A stretch of 64,000 nt of DNA from Acetispira formosa (nom. nud.) (GTDB lineage: Bacteria > Desulfobacterota > Desulfarculia > Adiutricales > Adiutricaceae): NCBI GenBank assembly GCA_023525915.1, contig CP026657.1, positions 1,364,001 to 1,428,000 on the forward strand, read 5' to 3'. The first letter of the stretch is position 1; each line of letters starts with the position of its first letter. Under the pieces are notes generated by a model that was not told the origin of the DNA, did no database searches, and saw only the letters and a list, made by a program, of their open reading frames with translations. Positions 27,426-37,059 of the stretch are shown here, piece after piece. The position numbers were made by a program, and so were the translations under genes.

Positions 27426-28946
27426 TCAATCGCGCCCCAGCTTTTTCAAGGCTTCCAGGGCTTCCACCCGGTCATCCAAGGTTCTTTTCTCCCGGCCGAT
27501 GATTTGGTAATCCTCATGCCCTTTACCGGCAATCAGAAGTATGTCGCCGGGCTCCATCAGCCTCACCGCCTCTTTAATGGCCGCGCGGCGATCCACAATC
27601 ATCAGGCGGGAACCCGCGCCCCAGTCATCAGAGGCCAATTCGCCGGGTTCGTATTTCGAAAGGTTCAGCCCCCCCAGACCCGCTTCAACCTCCAGCATTA
27701 TCGACCAGGGTTCTTCAGTGCGCGGATTGTCGGAAGTGATGACGGTCAGGTCCGCCTTCTCCCCGGCCAAGCGGCCCATGATCGGCCGCTTGCCCCGGTC
27801 GCGGTCGCCGCCGCAGCCGAAGACCACCAGGAGCCTTTTTGGTTCCAGCGCCCGGCAGGCTTCCAGGGCTTTGTCCAGTGCGTCCGGGCCGTGCGAGTAA
27901 TCCACCAGCACCAGGTAATCGCTGTTCGCTCCCACTTTTTCCAGGCGGCCCGGCGCGCCTTTGGAGGCGGCCAGGGCTTCGCTGATGGTTTTGCGGTCAA
28001 CATGCATGGCCAAGGCCAGGGCCGCCGCGCCCAGAATGTTATAGCCGTTGACTTCAGCCAGGAGAGGTGAAGTCTGGGTCCAGCTTTCATTACCACAGGT
28101 AATGGTCAGGCTCAGGCCGTCGCGGCCCAGTTTGAGGTCACTGCCCCTCACTTCAGCTTTTTCGCTGAAGCCAAAAGTGATGGCGGCCGGGCCGAGTTCC
28201 TCGGCCAGCCTCGCGCCGTAAGGGTCGTCAATATTGATGACCGCTTTTTTGTCGCCGGGCCGCAGGTATTTCAGGAACAGGAGCTTTTTGGACTGATAGT
28301 AGTCCTCCATATCCTGATGAAAATCCAGGTGCTCACGGGTCAGATTGCTGAACAGGGCCACATCGAACCCCAGACCGACCACCCGCCCCAAAGCCAGGGC
28401 GTGGGACGAGACTTCCAGCACGGCCGATTTGGCTCCGGCCTCCAGCATGGCCGCCAGGTTGGCCGACAGCACCGGCCCTTCGGGCGTGGTGTTGGGGGCG
28501 GGCCGCACTTCGCCCGGCCAGCGGAAATTTATGGTGCCCATAACTCCGGGCAAAAGCCCCGCGCGGGTCAGAATCTCTTCCATCAGATAGGCCGTCGTGG
28601 TCTTGCCATTAGTGCCTGTAATACCGACCATGATCAGTTTGTCGGAGGGCCGGCCGTAAATGGCCGCCGCCGCCCCGGCCATGACCGGCCGTATATCCTC
28701 ATGGGGCACGATGAGACGGGGCACGGAAAGTTCCATATCAGCCCCGGTGATCATCACCGCCGCCGCGCCTTTGGCCACGGCGTCATTCACATAGTCGCGC
28801 CCATCGTATTTCACGCCCTTGACCGCCGCGAAAAGCCAGCCCGGTTTCACCTCGCGCGAATCTTCAGTGATGCCGATGATCTCCGGGTCGCCGCTTCCCG
28901 CAATTTTCAGATTCATCTGTCCGGCCAGGCGGCTCAGGCATATCAT
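27426..28946 (-). CDS. murE: UDP-MurNAc-tripeptide synthetase, meso-diaminopimelate type
   Basis: 506 aa. ATP loop GITGTNGKTTTAYLME, LEVSSHALALGRV, and the amino-acid selectivity motif DNPR in ITSDNPRTEEPW, which predicts meso-diaminopimelate as the third residue of the stem peptide. AAGGAG precedes the ATG. Placed between ftsI and mraY. The C-terminus GKGHEDYQIIG is typical. Confidence 0.96.
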   Translation of the reverse strand: MICLSRLAGQMNLKIAGSGDPEIIGITEDSREVKPGWLFAAVKGVKYDGRDYVNDAVAKGAAAVMITGADMELSVPRLIVPHEDIRPVMAGAAAAIYGRPSDKLIMVGITGTNGKTTTAYLMEEILTRAGLLPGVMGTINFRWPGEVRPAPNTTPEGPVLSANLAAMLEAGAKSAVLEVSSHALALGRVVGLGFDVALFSNLTREHLDFHQDMEDYYQSKKLLFLKYLRPGDKKAVINIDDPYGARLAEELGPAAITFGFSEKAEVRGSDLKLGRDGLSLTITCGNESWTQTSPLLAEVNGYNILGAAALALAMHVDRKTISEALAASKGAPGRLEKVGANSDYLVLVDYSHGPDALDKALEACRALEPKRLLVVFGCGGDRDRGKRPIMGRLAGEKADLTVITSDNPRTEEPWSIMLEVEAGLGGLNLSKYEPGELASDDWGAGSRLMIVDRRAAIKEAVRLMEPGDILLIAGKGHEDYQIIGREKRTLDDRVEALEALKKLGRD

Positions 28947-28973
28947 GGGTCGCTCCTTGGCTTTACGGCTTTA

Positions 28974-31079
28974 CTACTGCCGCTCGAAGACTATCCAGCC
29001 GCTCTGGCCGGAAGCCACGGCCGTGCCGGGTGAAGGGTTCTGCCCGGCCACATGGCCGCTGCCCAGATATTCAAGCTCCATTGAGTATTCGCTCATGGCC
29101 TCGACGACTTCTCTCATGGTCAGACCGGAAAGATCGGGCATGACGCCGGGATTCAGCACCGGCCCGGACGGGCGGGCCGCGAAAATGGGTTCCAGATGTT
29201 CCAGGGTCATCTCTCCGTCTGTGCTCGGCGCGGCCTCGAAAGTGATGGGGCCTTTAGCGCCGCGGTCACCTTTTTTCAGCTTGACCCGAATGAAGTTGGT
29301 GGGCTGATTGGCGGCCACCACTCCGGGCGCGCCGCCGGAATTCTTCTGAAGAAGCGGCCAGACCGGATCGCCCTTGCCTTCGGTAGGCGGTATATCCAGA
29401 AGAGGCAGCGAGTTCTCCACTATCTCTTTAAAAGCGGGCGTAGCGACGGTTCCGCCGTAATAGCCGTTCTGAGGCTCATCCAAAACTACCATCACGCACA
29501 ACTGGGGGTCATGATAGGGGGCGAAACCCAGAAATGAGGCCACATACTTTCCGGCCGCATAAGTTTTTCCGCCGCGCACGACTTTCTGGGCCGTGCCGGT
29601 TTTTCCGGCTACCGGGTAACCGGCCACTTCCGCTCTGGTCGCCGTGCCGCCCTTCTGGACGGCCATGCGCAGCATGGCGCTGACCTGGCGCGCCGTGAGC
29701 GGGGAGACGACCTGGCGAATGATTTGCGGTTCATGCTTCTGGATGATGCGCCCCTCGTCATCGAGCACCCGGTCGACAATGTAAGGCCGCATGAGTATGC
29801 CGTCATTGGCCAGGGCGCACATGGCCATGGTCATCTGCAAAGTCGTGACCGACAGGCCCTGCCCGAATGCGATGTTGGCCGCATCCACCTGATGCCACTG
29901 CTTAGGCTGGCGCAGGACGCCCCCGGCTTCGCCGGGCAGATGGTTTAATCCGGTTTTCTCACCGAAGGAGAAACGGGTCAGATAGTTGTATAAAAGATCG
30001 TTGCCTAAAATGGCTCCGACCTTCAGTGAGCCGATGTTGGACGAATGTTTGATCACTTGGCTGAGAGTCAAATCCCCGTGACTGCTGGTATCGCGCACGG
30101 TGTGGCTGGCCACTCGAAAAGCGCCGTTTTCGCAGTAAATCACTGTTTCGGGATTAACCACGTTTTCTTCAAGCGCGGCGGCCACCACAAAAACTTTGAA
30201 GGTGGAGCCGGGTTCGAAAGTATCGGTCAGAATGCGGTTACGCCGGGAGGCGTTGGGCGCGCTCTGATAATCGTTGGGATCGAAATTCGGCCAGACGGCC
30301 GCGGCCACCACGGCCCCGGTCTTAGGCCGCATGACCAGAGCCATGCCGCTCTTGGCCCCATAAGTTTCAACCGCGTTGGACAGCGCTTTTTCAGTGATGT
30401 ACTGAATGCGCCGGTCAAGGGTCAGAACGATGGAAGCGCCCTGCGACTGCTCCAACTCGCCATTGACGTTATCGACCATAATGCGGCCAAGGTTGTCGCG
30501 CTTGACTTTCAGGCGTTCCTGCTTGGCCCGGAGCTGATCGTCCATGGCCAGTTCCAAGCCTTCCAGGCCCTGGCCGTCCACCCCGACGAAACCCAACAAG
30601 TGCGCGGCCATGCCGCCGTTGGGGTAGGTCCGGCGATATTCCTTGCTCAGGCCCACGCCAGGGAGGTTAAGATTCCGCACGGCCTCCGCTTCTTCGGAGG
30701 AAATCCGCCGCTTGAGCCAGACGAACTTTCGGCCGGATTCGATTTTTTCGGCCACCGTTTCAAAATCAAGCCCTTCAACGGCTTCACTTAACAGACGGGC
30801 CGCGCCGCTTTTATCTTTCATGACTGAGGCGTCGATATACAGTGAGGGCACGGCCACTGAAGCGGCCAGCCTTTCGCCGCCGGCGTCAAAAATTTCGCCG
30901 CGCACCGCGCCAAGGTTCAGATGACGCTCAACTTCCTGCCGGGCTTTCTCCACCAGCATGGGCTGGTCCACGACCTGAAGAGTGAAAGCCTTATACATTA
31001 CGCCCGCGAAAGCCACGACAAACGCCGCGCCCACCAGGCATAATTTGACCTTCATCCACTTGTCGCGGCCGATGCTCAT
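28974..31079 (-). CDS. ftsI: septal transpeptidase FtsI (PBP3) with PASTA domain
   Basis: 701 aa. One N-terminal membrane segment (residues about 11-30), a PBP dimer domain, then the transpeptidase domain with S292-TFK, S346-S-N and K493-T-G. Residues about 645-701 form one PASTA domain (MPDLSGLTMREVVEAMSEYS), common in delta-type and Gram-positive homologues but absent in E. coli. It cross-links septal peptidoglycan together with FtsW. The start overlaps the ftsL stop (ATGA). Confidence 0.96.
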   Translation of the reverse strand: MSIGRDKWMKVKLCLVGAAFVVAFAGVMYKAFTLQVVDQPMLVEKARQEVERHLNLGAVRGEIFDAGGERLAASVAVPSLYIDASVMKDKSGAARLLSEAVEGLDFETVAEKIESGRKFVWLKRRISSEEAEAVRNLNLPGVGLSKEYRRTYPNGGMAAHLLGFVGVDGQGLEGLELAMDDQLRAKQERLKVKRDNLGRIMVDNVNGELEQSQGASIVLTLDRRIQYITEKALSNAVETYGAKSGMALVMRPKTGAVVAAAVWPNFDPNDYQSAPNASRRNRILTDTFEPGSTFKVFVVAAALEENVVNPETVIYCENGAFRVASHTVRDTSSHGDLTLSQVIKHSSNIGSLKVGAILGNDLLYNYLTRFSFGEKTGLNHLPGEAGGVLRQPKQWHQVDAANIAFGQGLSVTTLQMTMAMCALANDGILMRPYIVDRVLDDEGRIIQKHEPQIIRQVVSPLTARQVSAMLRMAVQKGGTATRAEVAGYPVAGKTGTAQKVVRGGKTYAAGKYVASFLGFAPYHDPQLCVMVVLDEPQNGYYGGTVATPAFKEIVENSLPLLDIPPTEGKGDPVWPLLQKNSGGAPGVVAANQPTNFIRVKLKKGDRGAKGPITFEAAPSTDGEMTLEHLEPIFAARPSGPVLNPGVMPDLSGLTMREVVEAMSEYSMELEYLGSGHVAGQNPSPGTAVASGQSGWIVFERQ

Positions 31080-31549
31080 TCAATCACCACAATCTGTCCC
31101 TGCTGGGGAGTAATCAGGCCCAAGGTCGAGCGGGCCGCTTTTTCCAGATGTTCCAATGAACTGACCTGGGCCAATTCGGTTTTAAGCTGGCGATTTATTT
31201 CCAGCAAATCCATCTTGTGCTGGGTCAGTTCTGAAAGCTCATAACTGTGAGCCACGGCCATATGATTGGAGCGAACCATGCCGCCGACCAGAAGGATAGT
31301 GATCAAGGCCACAGCAAACAGGATGAAAAAATTGCGGGCCGACAAAAAAGAAAGGGGCTTGGCGGAAATGTTGGCCGGAGCGGTCACCGGACCGGCTGAC
31401 GGCTGGGCCTCTTGACGGTTTCTGTTCAGAGCGCGTCTGGGGGCCGCCTCTTTACGGCGCGGCTCGGTCGGCGCCCAGCGAAGCCCGCCACGAGTTTTTC
31501 CCTTGGGACTGTCAATAGGCAGCCCCACTTTGACGCGAGAAGTTGTCAT
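31076..31549 (-). CDS. ftsL: FtsL-like divisome protein
   Basis: 157 aa from the ATG at 31549. An open frame continues to 31648 and the start is uncertain because neither site has a clear ribosome-binding sequence. A basic, Pro-rich cytoplasmic region precedes one membrane segment (NFFILFAVALITILLVGGMV). A leucine-zipper-like periplasmic helix follows (LSELTQHKMDLLEINRQLKT). Length, topology and position between rsmH and ftsI identify it; FtsL sequences are poorly conserved. Confidence 0.8.
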   Translation of the reverse strand: MTTSRVKVGLPIDSPKGKTRGGLRWAPTEPRRKEAAPRRALNRNRQEAQPSAGPVTAPANISAKPLSFLSARNFFILFAVALITILLVGGMVRSNHMAVAHSYELSELTQHKMDLLEINRQLKTELAQVSSLEHLEKAARSTLGLITPQQGQIVVIE

Positions 31550-31751
31550 TTTTTGCACCCGATTAGATTCAAATCGCCGTGGCCCGGAAGGGCCGGTTTT
31601 TTCACTTGTTTCGCCGCGCGGCGATTCATTCAGTGGCCGGCTGGACACCGGAATATTCCATACGGTCCGCTATTATTTAAAGCCGGGCCGCTTTTTAAAA
31701 AGCTTGATATGAAAGTGATTCCGATCCGGCGCATGATTGCGCCGTGCGGTT

Positions 31752-32762
31752 TTATGGGGCTGTTCTCTCAGCCGCCCTCAACTTGGCCGAACGGGACCGT
31801 GGATTGACGGACACCTCTTCTTCGGCCGCGGTCAGGGGCTTTTTATAAATCGGACGCCAGGGGGAATCCCCATTGTCATCCTTGCGCCGGAAAGCCTCTT
31901 TTACCAGGCGGTCTTCCAGCGAATGAAAGCTTATGGCCACCAGCCGTCCCCCGGTCTTCAGAAGTGCAGGGGCTTGGGCCAGAAAATTCTCTAAAACTTC
32001 CAGCTCCCGGTTAACCGCAATCCTAAGGGCCATGAAAGTGCGGGTGGCCGGATGGATGCGGGGCGGCGGGCCGGGCCGGTAAAGCACCTTGGCGGCCAGG
32101 GCGGCCAGTTGGTCGGTGGTGTCTATCGGCCGCTGGCGGACAATGGCCCGGGCCAGCTTGCGGGAGGCCCTTTCCTCGCCGTATCTCCAGATGAGGTCGG
32201 CCAGCTCCTTTTCAGGATAGCGATTGACCACTTCCCAGGCGCTCAAGGGGCCATCAGGGTCGAGCCGCATATCCAGGGGCTCATCGCAGGTCCAGGAAAA
32301 ACCCCGGCCCCGGCGGGCCAGTTGACGGCTGCTGAGACCCAGGTCGGCCAGGATACCGTCAACTTTCAAAATTCCTTCTTCGGCCAGAAGCTCCGGTAAG
32401 TTTTCGAAATTCCCGGCTTTAACAGTCAGGCGGCCCTCGCCGCGCCCCCAGCCCTCTTCCGCCCAGGCCCTGGGTTCGGGGTCCTGATCAACCGCGATCA
32501 GGCGGCCCTTCGCGCCCAGCCGCTGAAGAATCAGGCGGCTGTGGCCTCCGCCGCCCAAAGTGGCGTCGACATAAACTCCATCTTCCTTTATGGCCAGGGC
32601 TTCCAGGGCTTCCGCGCCCATCACCGTCAGGTGGCCGAAGGATTTGGACCAGTCCATCGACTGGGTCTCGGAATCCGATAAAGTCAGAGCTTCATCAAAA
32701 TCCAGCGGAACAAGCTCCGGCTCCCGCCCGGCGGGAGGGGATGGTCGGCCCCGGCCCGCCAT
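31752..32762 (-). CDS. rsmH: 16S rRNA (cytosine-1402-N4) methyltransferase
   Basis: 336 aa. SAM-binding motif YVDATLGGGGHSRLIL, then GILADLGLSSRQL, RGRGFSWTCDEPLDMR and LVAISFHSLEDRLVK. It methylates C1402 of 16S rRNA. Its ATG overlaps the mraZ stop (TAATG). About 40 residues precede the usual HVTVM-like start (here GHLTVM), so either the N-terminus is extended or translation starts near 32657. Confidence 0.95.
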   Translation of the reverse strand: MAGRGRPSPPAGREPELVPLDFDEALTLSDSETQSMDWSKSFGHLTVMGAEALEALAIKEDGVYVDATLGGGGHSRLILQRLGAKGRLIAVDQDPEPRAWAEEGWGRGEGRLTVKAGNFENLPELLAEEGILKVDGILADLGLSSRQLARRGRGFSWTCDEPLDMRLDPDGPLSAWEVVNRYPEKELADLIWRYGEERASRKLARAIVRQRPIDTTDQLAALAAKVLYRPGPPPRIHPATRTFMALRIAVNRELEVLENFLAQAPALLKTGGRLVAISFHSLEDRLVKEAFRRKDDNGDSPWRPIYKKPLTAAEEEVSVNPRSRSAKLRAAERTAP

Positions 32763-33217
32763 TACAGCGGAATTTCCACAGTCCGCAGAACATCGGCCAG
32801 AGCGGGCTCATCAATGATGCGGCGGGCCTCAAGTTTAGCCCGGTCCCAGACTTCGATTTTATACAGACCGCCCAGGACGGTAACCTCGCGCTTCAAACCG
32901 GACACTTCACGGTGATTGGGAATAATCAGAACCCGGCCGGATTTGTCCACATTCAATTTTTCGGCCTTGCCGGAGATTTCGCGGATGGCCACATCCCTGG
33001 CCGTGTTATCGGAAATAGCCCGGATATTGGCTTCGACCCTCATCCACTGTTCGTAGGGGTAAAGGGCCACATAGCCGTCTTTGGTGGCTCTGGCCGTCAG
33101 TTCCTCGGGCCGCTCTGATTTCTGAAGCTCTTCGCGCAGCTTTCCCGGCAGGGCCAAACGGCCCTTCTCATCAAGGCTGTGGGCAAACTCGCCTATGAAG
33201 CTGAAATCAGTATCCAT
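32762..33217 (-). CDS. mraZ: transcriptional regulator MraZ
   Basis: 151 aa from the ATG at 33217. Two AbrB-like halves are visible: GEFAHSLDEKGRLALPGKLR and LNVDKSGRVLIIPNHREV. MraZ rings bind direct repeats at their own promoter and repress the dcw operon. An upstream in-frame ATG at 33283 lies next to the predicted operator and promoter, so the downstream start is preferred. First gene of the operon. Confidence 0.93.
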   Translation of the reverse strand: MDTDFSFIGEFAHSLDEKGRLALPGKLREELQKSERPEELTARATKDGYVALYPYEQWMRVEANIRAISDNTARDVAIREISGKAEKLNVDKSGRVLIIPNHREVSGLKREVTVLGGLYKIEVWDRAKLEARRIIDEPALADVLRTVEIPL

Positions 33218-33288
33218 GACCACCTTATAAGTCGGTCGGCTATCGGGTCCAGGGCCCTCCCCCCATCTCCCATTTCCTGCCATTTTTT

Positions 33289-33320
33289 CCCACTCTAACC
33301 CCCTATTGCTCCACTGTCAA
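33289..33320 (-). promoter_or_regulatory. dcw promoter overlapped by MraZ-type repeats
   Basis: On the minus strand TTGACA (33320-33315), a 17-base spacer and TAGAGT (33297-33292) form a near-consensus sigma70 promoter. Inside it, G-rich 5-mers recur every 10 bases: TGGAG, GGGGG, GTGGG (33313-33289). These resemble the TGGGN-N5 direct repeats that MraZ binds. Another GTGGG lies at 33345-33341. MraZ binding here would block RNA polymerase directly. Confidence 0.65.
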
Positions 33321-33792
33321 GGTTAAAAAGCACCCTGTCTCCCACTTTTGATCTAGGACAAACGGTTGAGATCATATATATTGTGTGCACACAGGGCTCC
33401 TCCCCACAATATTGGGGATAGAAAGTTTAAAAAAATTTTCTGGGTCATTTTGTTATTTATTCAAAAAATTACTATTTATTTAAGAAACTTTATTATCCGA
33501 CATAAATCAATTTAACTTTCTCTTAAGTCCGACAACAAACCAATATAAACTTGCTATTTTTTATTTTGCTGATATCCGCGCCCGCACCGGCATAAATCCA
33601 CCGGCCTCAGGGCCGGCCGCGCCGGGCGAATGCGGCTCCTGATTTACCTTGGACAGCTTTCATTGAAACTGTTACAATCCTTTTTGTCGATATTCCTGAA
33701 ACCCGCTTTACTGACAATTACATCGGCATCGCCTGATGCGGCCGTTGTCAGAGGCCGCCGGCTTTTGCCTGAAACAGGTCTGGAGTTCTTAT
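33321..33792. other. divergent intergenic region between mraZ and the B3/B4-domain gene
   Basis: AT-rich, especially 33420-33560. It holds a TGTGTGCACACA palindrome near 33381-33392 and a CCCCA/TGGGG stem just after. The open frame upstream of 33793 is not supported by a ribosome-binding site. No gene or clear promoter for the plus-strand operon could be assigned. Confidence 0.45.
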
Positions 33793-34506
33793 ATGCGCTA
33801 TTACATTGATCAGGAAATATTCAGCCGCTTCCCCAATTTCAGAAGGGTGGTGGTGCTGGCGGACAACATCAACAATCAAGGTGAAAACAAAGATCTGGAA
33901 GAGCTTTTGCGAAAGGCTGAAGAAAATGTACGCGGCGGCGCACTGGCCGCTTTTCCCGATCTGCTGCGCCTGAACATCTGGGTGGAGGCTTTCAGAAGCC
34001 TGAACATCAATCCCAAAAAACACCCGCCCTCGGTGCTGAATATGATCAAGCGGGTGCGCGGCGGCAAGAATCTGCCCTACATCAACAACCTGGTGGCTAT
34101 TTTCAACTGCCTGAGCCTGAACAATCAGCTCTCCTGCGGCGGCGACGATCTGGCCGTGGTTAACGGCGACCTGGCCCTGACCGTCTCCGATGGAACAGAG
34201 AATTACACGCCGCTGGGCCAGCCTGAAGTCCGAGAGCACCCGGCCGCCGGTGAAGTCATATACATGGATACGGCCACCCGTGAGGTTTTCTGCCGGGCCT
34301 GGTGCTGGAAGAACGGCGACACCAGCAAGCTCACCCCGGAGACAAAGCGCTGCGCCATTAATATTGACGGCATGCTGCCCGCGTTCACCATTGAGCAGTT
34401 AGTGGCTCTCGGCCGGGAGGCGGCGGAGATGCTGAAACGCTTTACCGGGGCTGAGACTGAAGTGAGGCTGATGTCGCCTGAAACGCCTGAATTTTCCATT
34501 AATTGA
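33793..34506 (+). CDS. B3/B4 tRNA-binding-domain protein
   Basis: 237 aa from the ATG at 33793, which has GGAG about 9 bases upstream. It matches the B3/B4 domain found in phenylalanyl-tRNA synthetase beta and in free-standing editing-like proteins: PPSVLNMIKRVRGGKNLPYI, NNLVAIFNCLSL, then GEVIYMDTATREVFCRAWCW. Free-standing copies are thought to hydrolyse mischarged tRNA or bind amino acids; the substrate is not known. Stop overlaps the region of the proC start, so the two are co-transcribed. Confidence 0.8.
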   Translation: MRYYIDQEIFSRFPNFRRVVVLADNINNQGENKDLEELLRKAEENVRGGALAAFPDLLRLNIWVEAFRSLNINPKKHPPSVLNMIKRVRGGKNLPYINNLVAIFNCLSLNNQLSCGGDDLAVVNGDLALTVSDGTENYTPLGQPEVREHPAAGEVIYMDTATREVFCRAWCWKNGDTSKLTPETKRCAINIDGMLPAFTIEQLVALGREAAEMLKRFTGAETEVRLMSPETPEFSIN

Positions 34507-34520
34507 AAAGAGGTGGCGGA

Positions 34521-35333
34521 ATGAGCATAGAGATAGGATTTTTAGGGTATGGCAAGATGGCTGGGGCCATTTCCGACGGGTTGAACAAAAAACTGATTCC
34601 CTACAGCCGCCAAATCGCGGCCGATCATTATAAAGCCCAGGTGGACAAGGCGGCGGAGGCCAAAGGCATCATCGCGGCGGCTGACAATCTGGAAGCGGCC
34701 CGGAGCAGCCGGGTGCTGGTGCTGGCTGTCAAACCCCAGCAGGCGCTGGGGGTTCTTCACGAAATAAGCGGAGTGCTGACTGAAGAGCATTTGATAATTT
34801 CCCTGGCCGCCGGTGTGCGGCTGAAGAGCCTCAGAAGCGCTTTACCGGAATATGTGGGCCTCATCCGCACCATGCCCAATGTGGCCGCGCTGGCCGGCTG
34901 CGGCACAATGTTGTTGTGCCGGGAAGCCAAGGCTGACCCGGCCAATATGGCCAAGGCCCTGGGTATCTGCGAATCGGTGGGCCTCTGCCTGGAACTGGAC
35001 GAAAGCCTTTTTGACGCGGGAACAGCCGTCAGTGGCTCCGGCCCGGCTTATTTTTATATGATCATGGAAGCCTTAACCAGAGGCGCGGTGCGGCTGGGCA
35101 TTCCCTACGACACCGCCAAGGCCATGGTCGTACAGACCGCGCTTGGCGCGGCCGAAACCGCCCGGATTGACGGTGCGCCGCCCCTGTCGGAACTGCGGGA
35201 CATGGTCACTTCGCCGGGCGGCACCACGGCCGCCGCGCTTCACGTCCTGGAAGTCGGCGGCCTCAACGGCGTCTTGCAGGAAGCGTTGGAAGCCGCAACT
35301 GAAAAAAGCCTGGAACTATCGTCACGGCAATAA
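34521..35333 (+). CDS. proC: pyrroline-5-carboxylate reductase
   Basis: 270 aa from the ATG at 34521, with GAGGTGGCGGA directly before it. Rossmann motif IGFLGYGKMAGAI, LAVKPQQALGVL, IRTMPNVAALAGCGTMLL and the C-terminal VSGSGPAYFYMIMEAL with DMVTSPGGTTAAALHVLE. Last step of proline synthesis, using NAD(P)H. Confidence 0.96.
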   Translation: MSIEIGFLGYGKMAGAISDGLNKKLIPYSRQIAADHYKAQVDKAAEAKGIIAAADNLEAARSSRVLVLAVKPQQALGVLHEISGVLTEEHLIISLAAGVRLKSLRSALPEYVGLIRTMPNVAALAGCGTMLLCREAKADPANMAKALGICESVGLCLELDESLFDAGTAVSGSGPAYFYMIMEALTRGAVRLGIPYDTAKAMVVQTALGAAETARIDGAPPLSELRDMVTSPGGTTAAALHVLEVGGLNGVLQEALEAATEKSLELSSRQ

Positions 35334-35343
35334 AGGAGAGAAG

Positions 35344-36984
35344 ATGAAGATAAAAGCTCTGGGGGCGGTGGGAACAGTCACCGGCTCCTGTTTCAGAATC
35401 GAGATGGACAGCGGCGATAACGTCCTTTTGGACTGCGGCCTGTTTCAGGGCGGCCGTCAGACGGAACTGCGCAACGCCAACACCGCTGTCTACGATCCCA
35501 AGAATGTGGCGGCGATTGTCATCACCCACGCCCACATGGATCATTCCGGCCTGGTGCCGCGCCTGGTCAAGGGCGGCTACCGCAATCCGGTCTACGCCAC
35601 TGAAGCCACTTGTGAGCTTCTGCGGGTTCTCTGGCTGGACGCGGCCAATATTCAGGAACAGGAAGCTATCTGGAAGAGCCGCAAAAATCAGCGCCAAGGC
35701 AAGAGAGGCGTGGAGCCTCTTTACACGGAAGACGACGCCCGCATGGCCATGACCCTTCTGAAGCCGCTGAGCTTTTATCACCCGCATGAAATCGTGCCGG
35801 GCCTGACCATGCGCTATTGCACGGCCGGGCATATTCTGGGCGCGGCCAGCGTCCATTTTACGGCCGTGGAGGACGGCCACACCCGCCGGGTCACCTTCTC
35901 CGGCGACATCGGGCGCACCGGCCAGCTTCTCATGCCCGATCCTTCCACTCCCCCGGAGACCGACACCCTCTTTATGGAAACCACTTATGGCAACCGCCTC
36001 CACAAGGAAATGGGGCCCTCGGTGGATGAACTATTGGAGGCGGTCAACACGGCCTGGAAAGAGAACGGTAAAATCCTGATTCCCGCTTTCGCGGTCGAGC
36101 GCACCCAGGAGATCCTGCTTCTTCTGGCCAAAGCCTGGCACAAAAATCTCATTCCCCGCGATATGCCCATTATTCTGGATTCGCCCCTGGCCACTTCGGC
36201 CCTTCAGATATACACCCACTATATCGAGCTGTTCGATCAGGAAACCAAATCCTTCCTGGGCGACGTCGGCCCCAATGAAAAAACGCTGCCGACACTACGC
36301 ATCACCCGCGACGCGGAGGAAAGCCAAAAACTCAACGACATCAAGGGCTCGGCCCTGATAATCGCCGGCAGCGGCATGGCCAACGCCGGAAGGATCCTCC
36401 ACCACCTCAAACACAATCTCTGGCGGCCCAACTGCCATGTGATTTTCGTCGGCTTTCAGGCCCAGGGCACTACCGGCCGCCGTCTGGTGGAGGGGGCCAA
36501 GGTGGTGAAAATTTTCCGTGAGGCGGTCAACGTCGAAGCCAAGATTCACACCATCGGCGGCTTCTCGGGCCATGCCGACCAGAATGAGCTTCTTCAGTGG
36601 CTGGGCCGCCAGGCCCACCCCGGCCTGACGGTCAACCTCATCCACGGTGAAGCGGCCAGCACCAGAGCGTTCTATGATCTGGCTAAAGAAAAATTTCCCG
36701 AAGTGAATATGAACATTCCCAGTTGGCTCCATTACGTCGCCCTGTCGACCGACGAAGAGCCGGATGAGCTGGAAATCCCGGAAGAATGGAAACCGCTGGT
36801 CGAAGACAAAGTGGTTCCGGCCAGCCTTCTCAGCAGCTTCGAACGTCTGCGCGAGATGGCCACGGCCGCTTCCAAGCTGCCGCCGGAACAACTGGCCGCT
36901 GTGGAAGACATGGTCTCCCGCATCGAAGGGGTGCTGCTGCCGTTCGCCAGCAATGGCAACGGCAACGGCAACGGACACGCCTGA
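35344..36984 (+). CDS. beta-CASP metallo-beta-lactamase protein (CPSF-like RNase)
   Basis: 546 aa. Metal motif TH62-A-H64-M-D66-H67-SG, then HILGAASVHF, FSGDIGR, the beta-CASP segment PAFAVERTQEILLLL, GSGMANAGRILHHLKHNLW and HTIGGFSGHADQNELLQW. This is the bacterial YmdC/Ysh1-like family, probable ribonucleases acting on RNA ends. After residue 450 an extra helical tail ends in Asn-Gly repeats (NGNGNGNGHA), presumably disordered. AAAGGAG precedes the ATG. A terminator follows directly. Confidence 0.92.
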   Translation: MKIKALGAVGTVTGSCFRIEMDSGDNVLLDCGLFQGGRQTELRNANTAVYDPKNVAAIVITHAHMDHSGLVPRLVKGGYRNPVYATEATCELLRVLWLDAANIQEQEAIWKSRKNQRQGKRGVEPLYTEDDARMAMTLLKPLSFYHPHEIVPGLTMRYCTAGHILGAASVHFTAVEDGHTRRVTFSGDIGRTGQLLMPDPSTPPETDTLFMETTYGNRLHKEMGPSVDELLEAVNTAWKENGKILIPAFAVERTQEILLLLAKAWHKNLIPRDMPIILDSPLATSALQIYTHYIELFDQETKSFLGDVGPNEKTLPTLRITRDAEESQKLNDIKGSALIIAGSGMANAGRILHHLKHNLWRPNCHVIFVGFQAQGTTGRRLVEGAKVVKIFREAVNVEAKIHTIGGFSGHADQNELLQWLGRQAHPGLTVNLIHGEAASTRAFYDLAKEKFPEVNMNIPSWLHYVALSTDEEPDELEIPEEWKPLVEDKVVPASLLSSFERLREMATAASKLPPEQLAAVEDMVSRIEGVLLPFASNGNGNGNGHA

Positions 36985-36992
36985 AAAAACTG

Positions 36993-37022
36993 AAGCCCGC
37001 AAGCTGTGGCTTGCGGGCTTTA
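36993..37022 (+). terminator. rho-independent terminator
   Basis: AAGCCCGCAAGC and GCTTGCGGGCTT form a 12-bp stem with a TGTG loop, ending in TTT. It lies 8 bases past the beta-CASP gene stop. The A-run on the other side would also serve the opposite strand. Confidence 0.9.
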
Positions 37023-37059
37023 GAAAGACAATTGTAAAAATCACCAGACCAATATCAGG

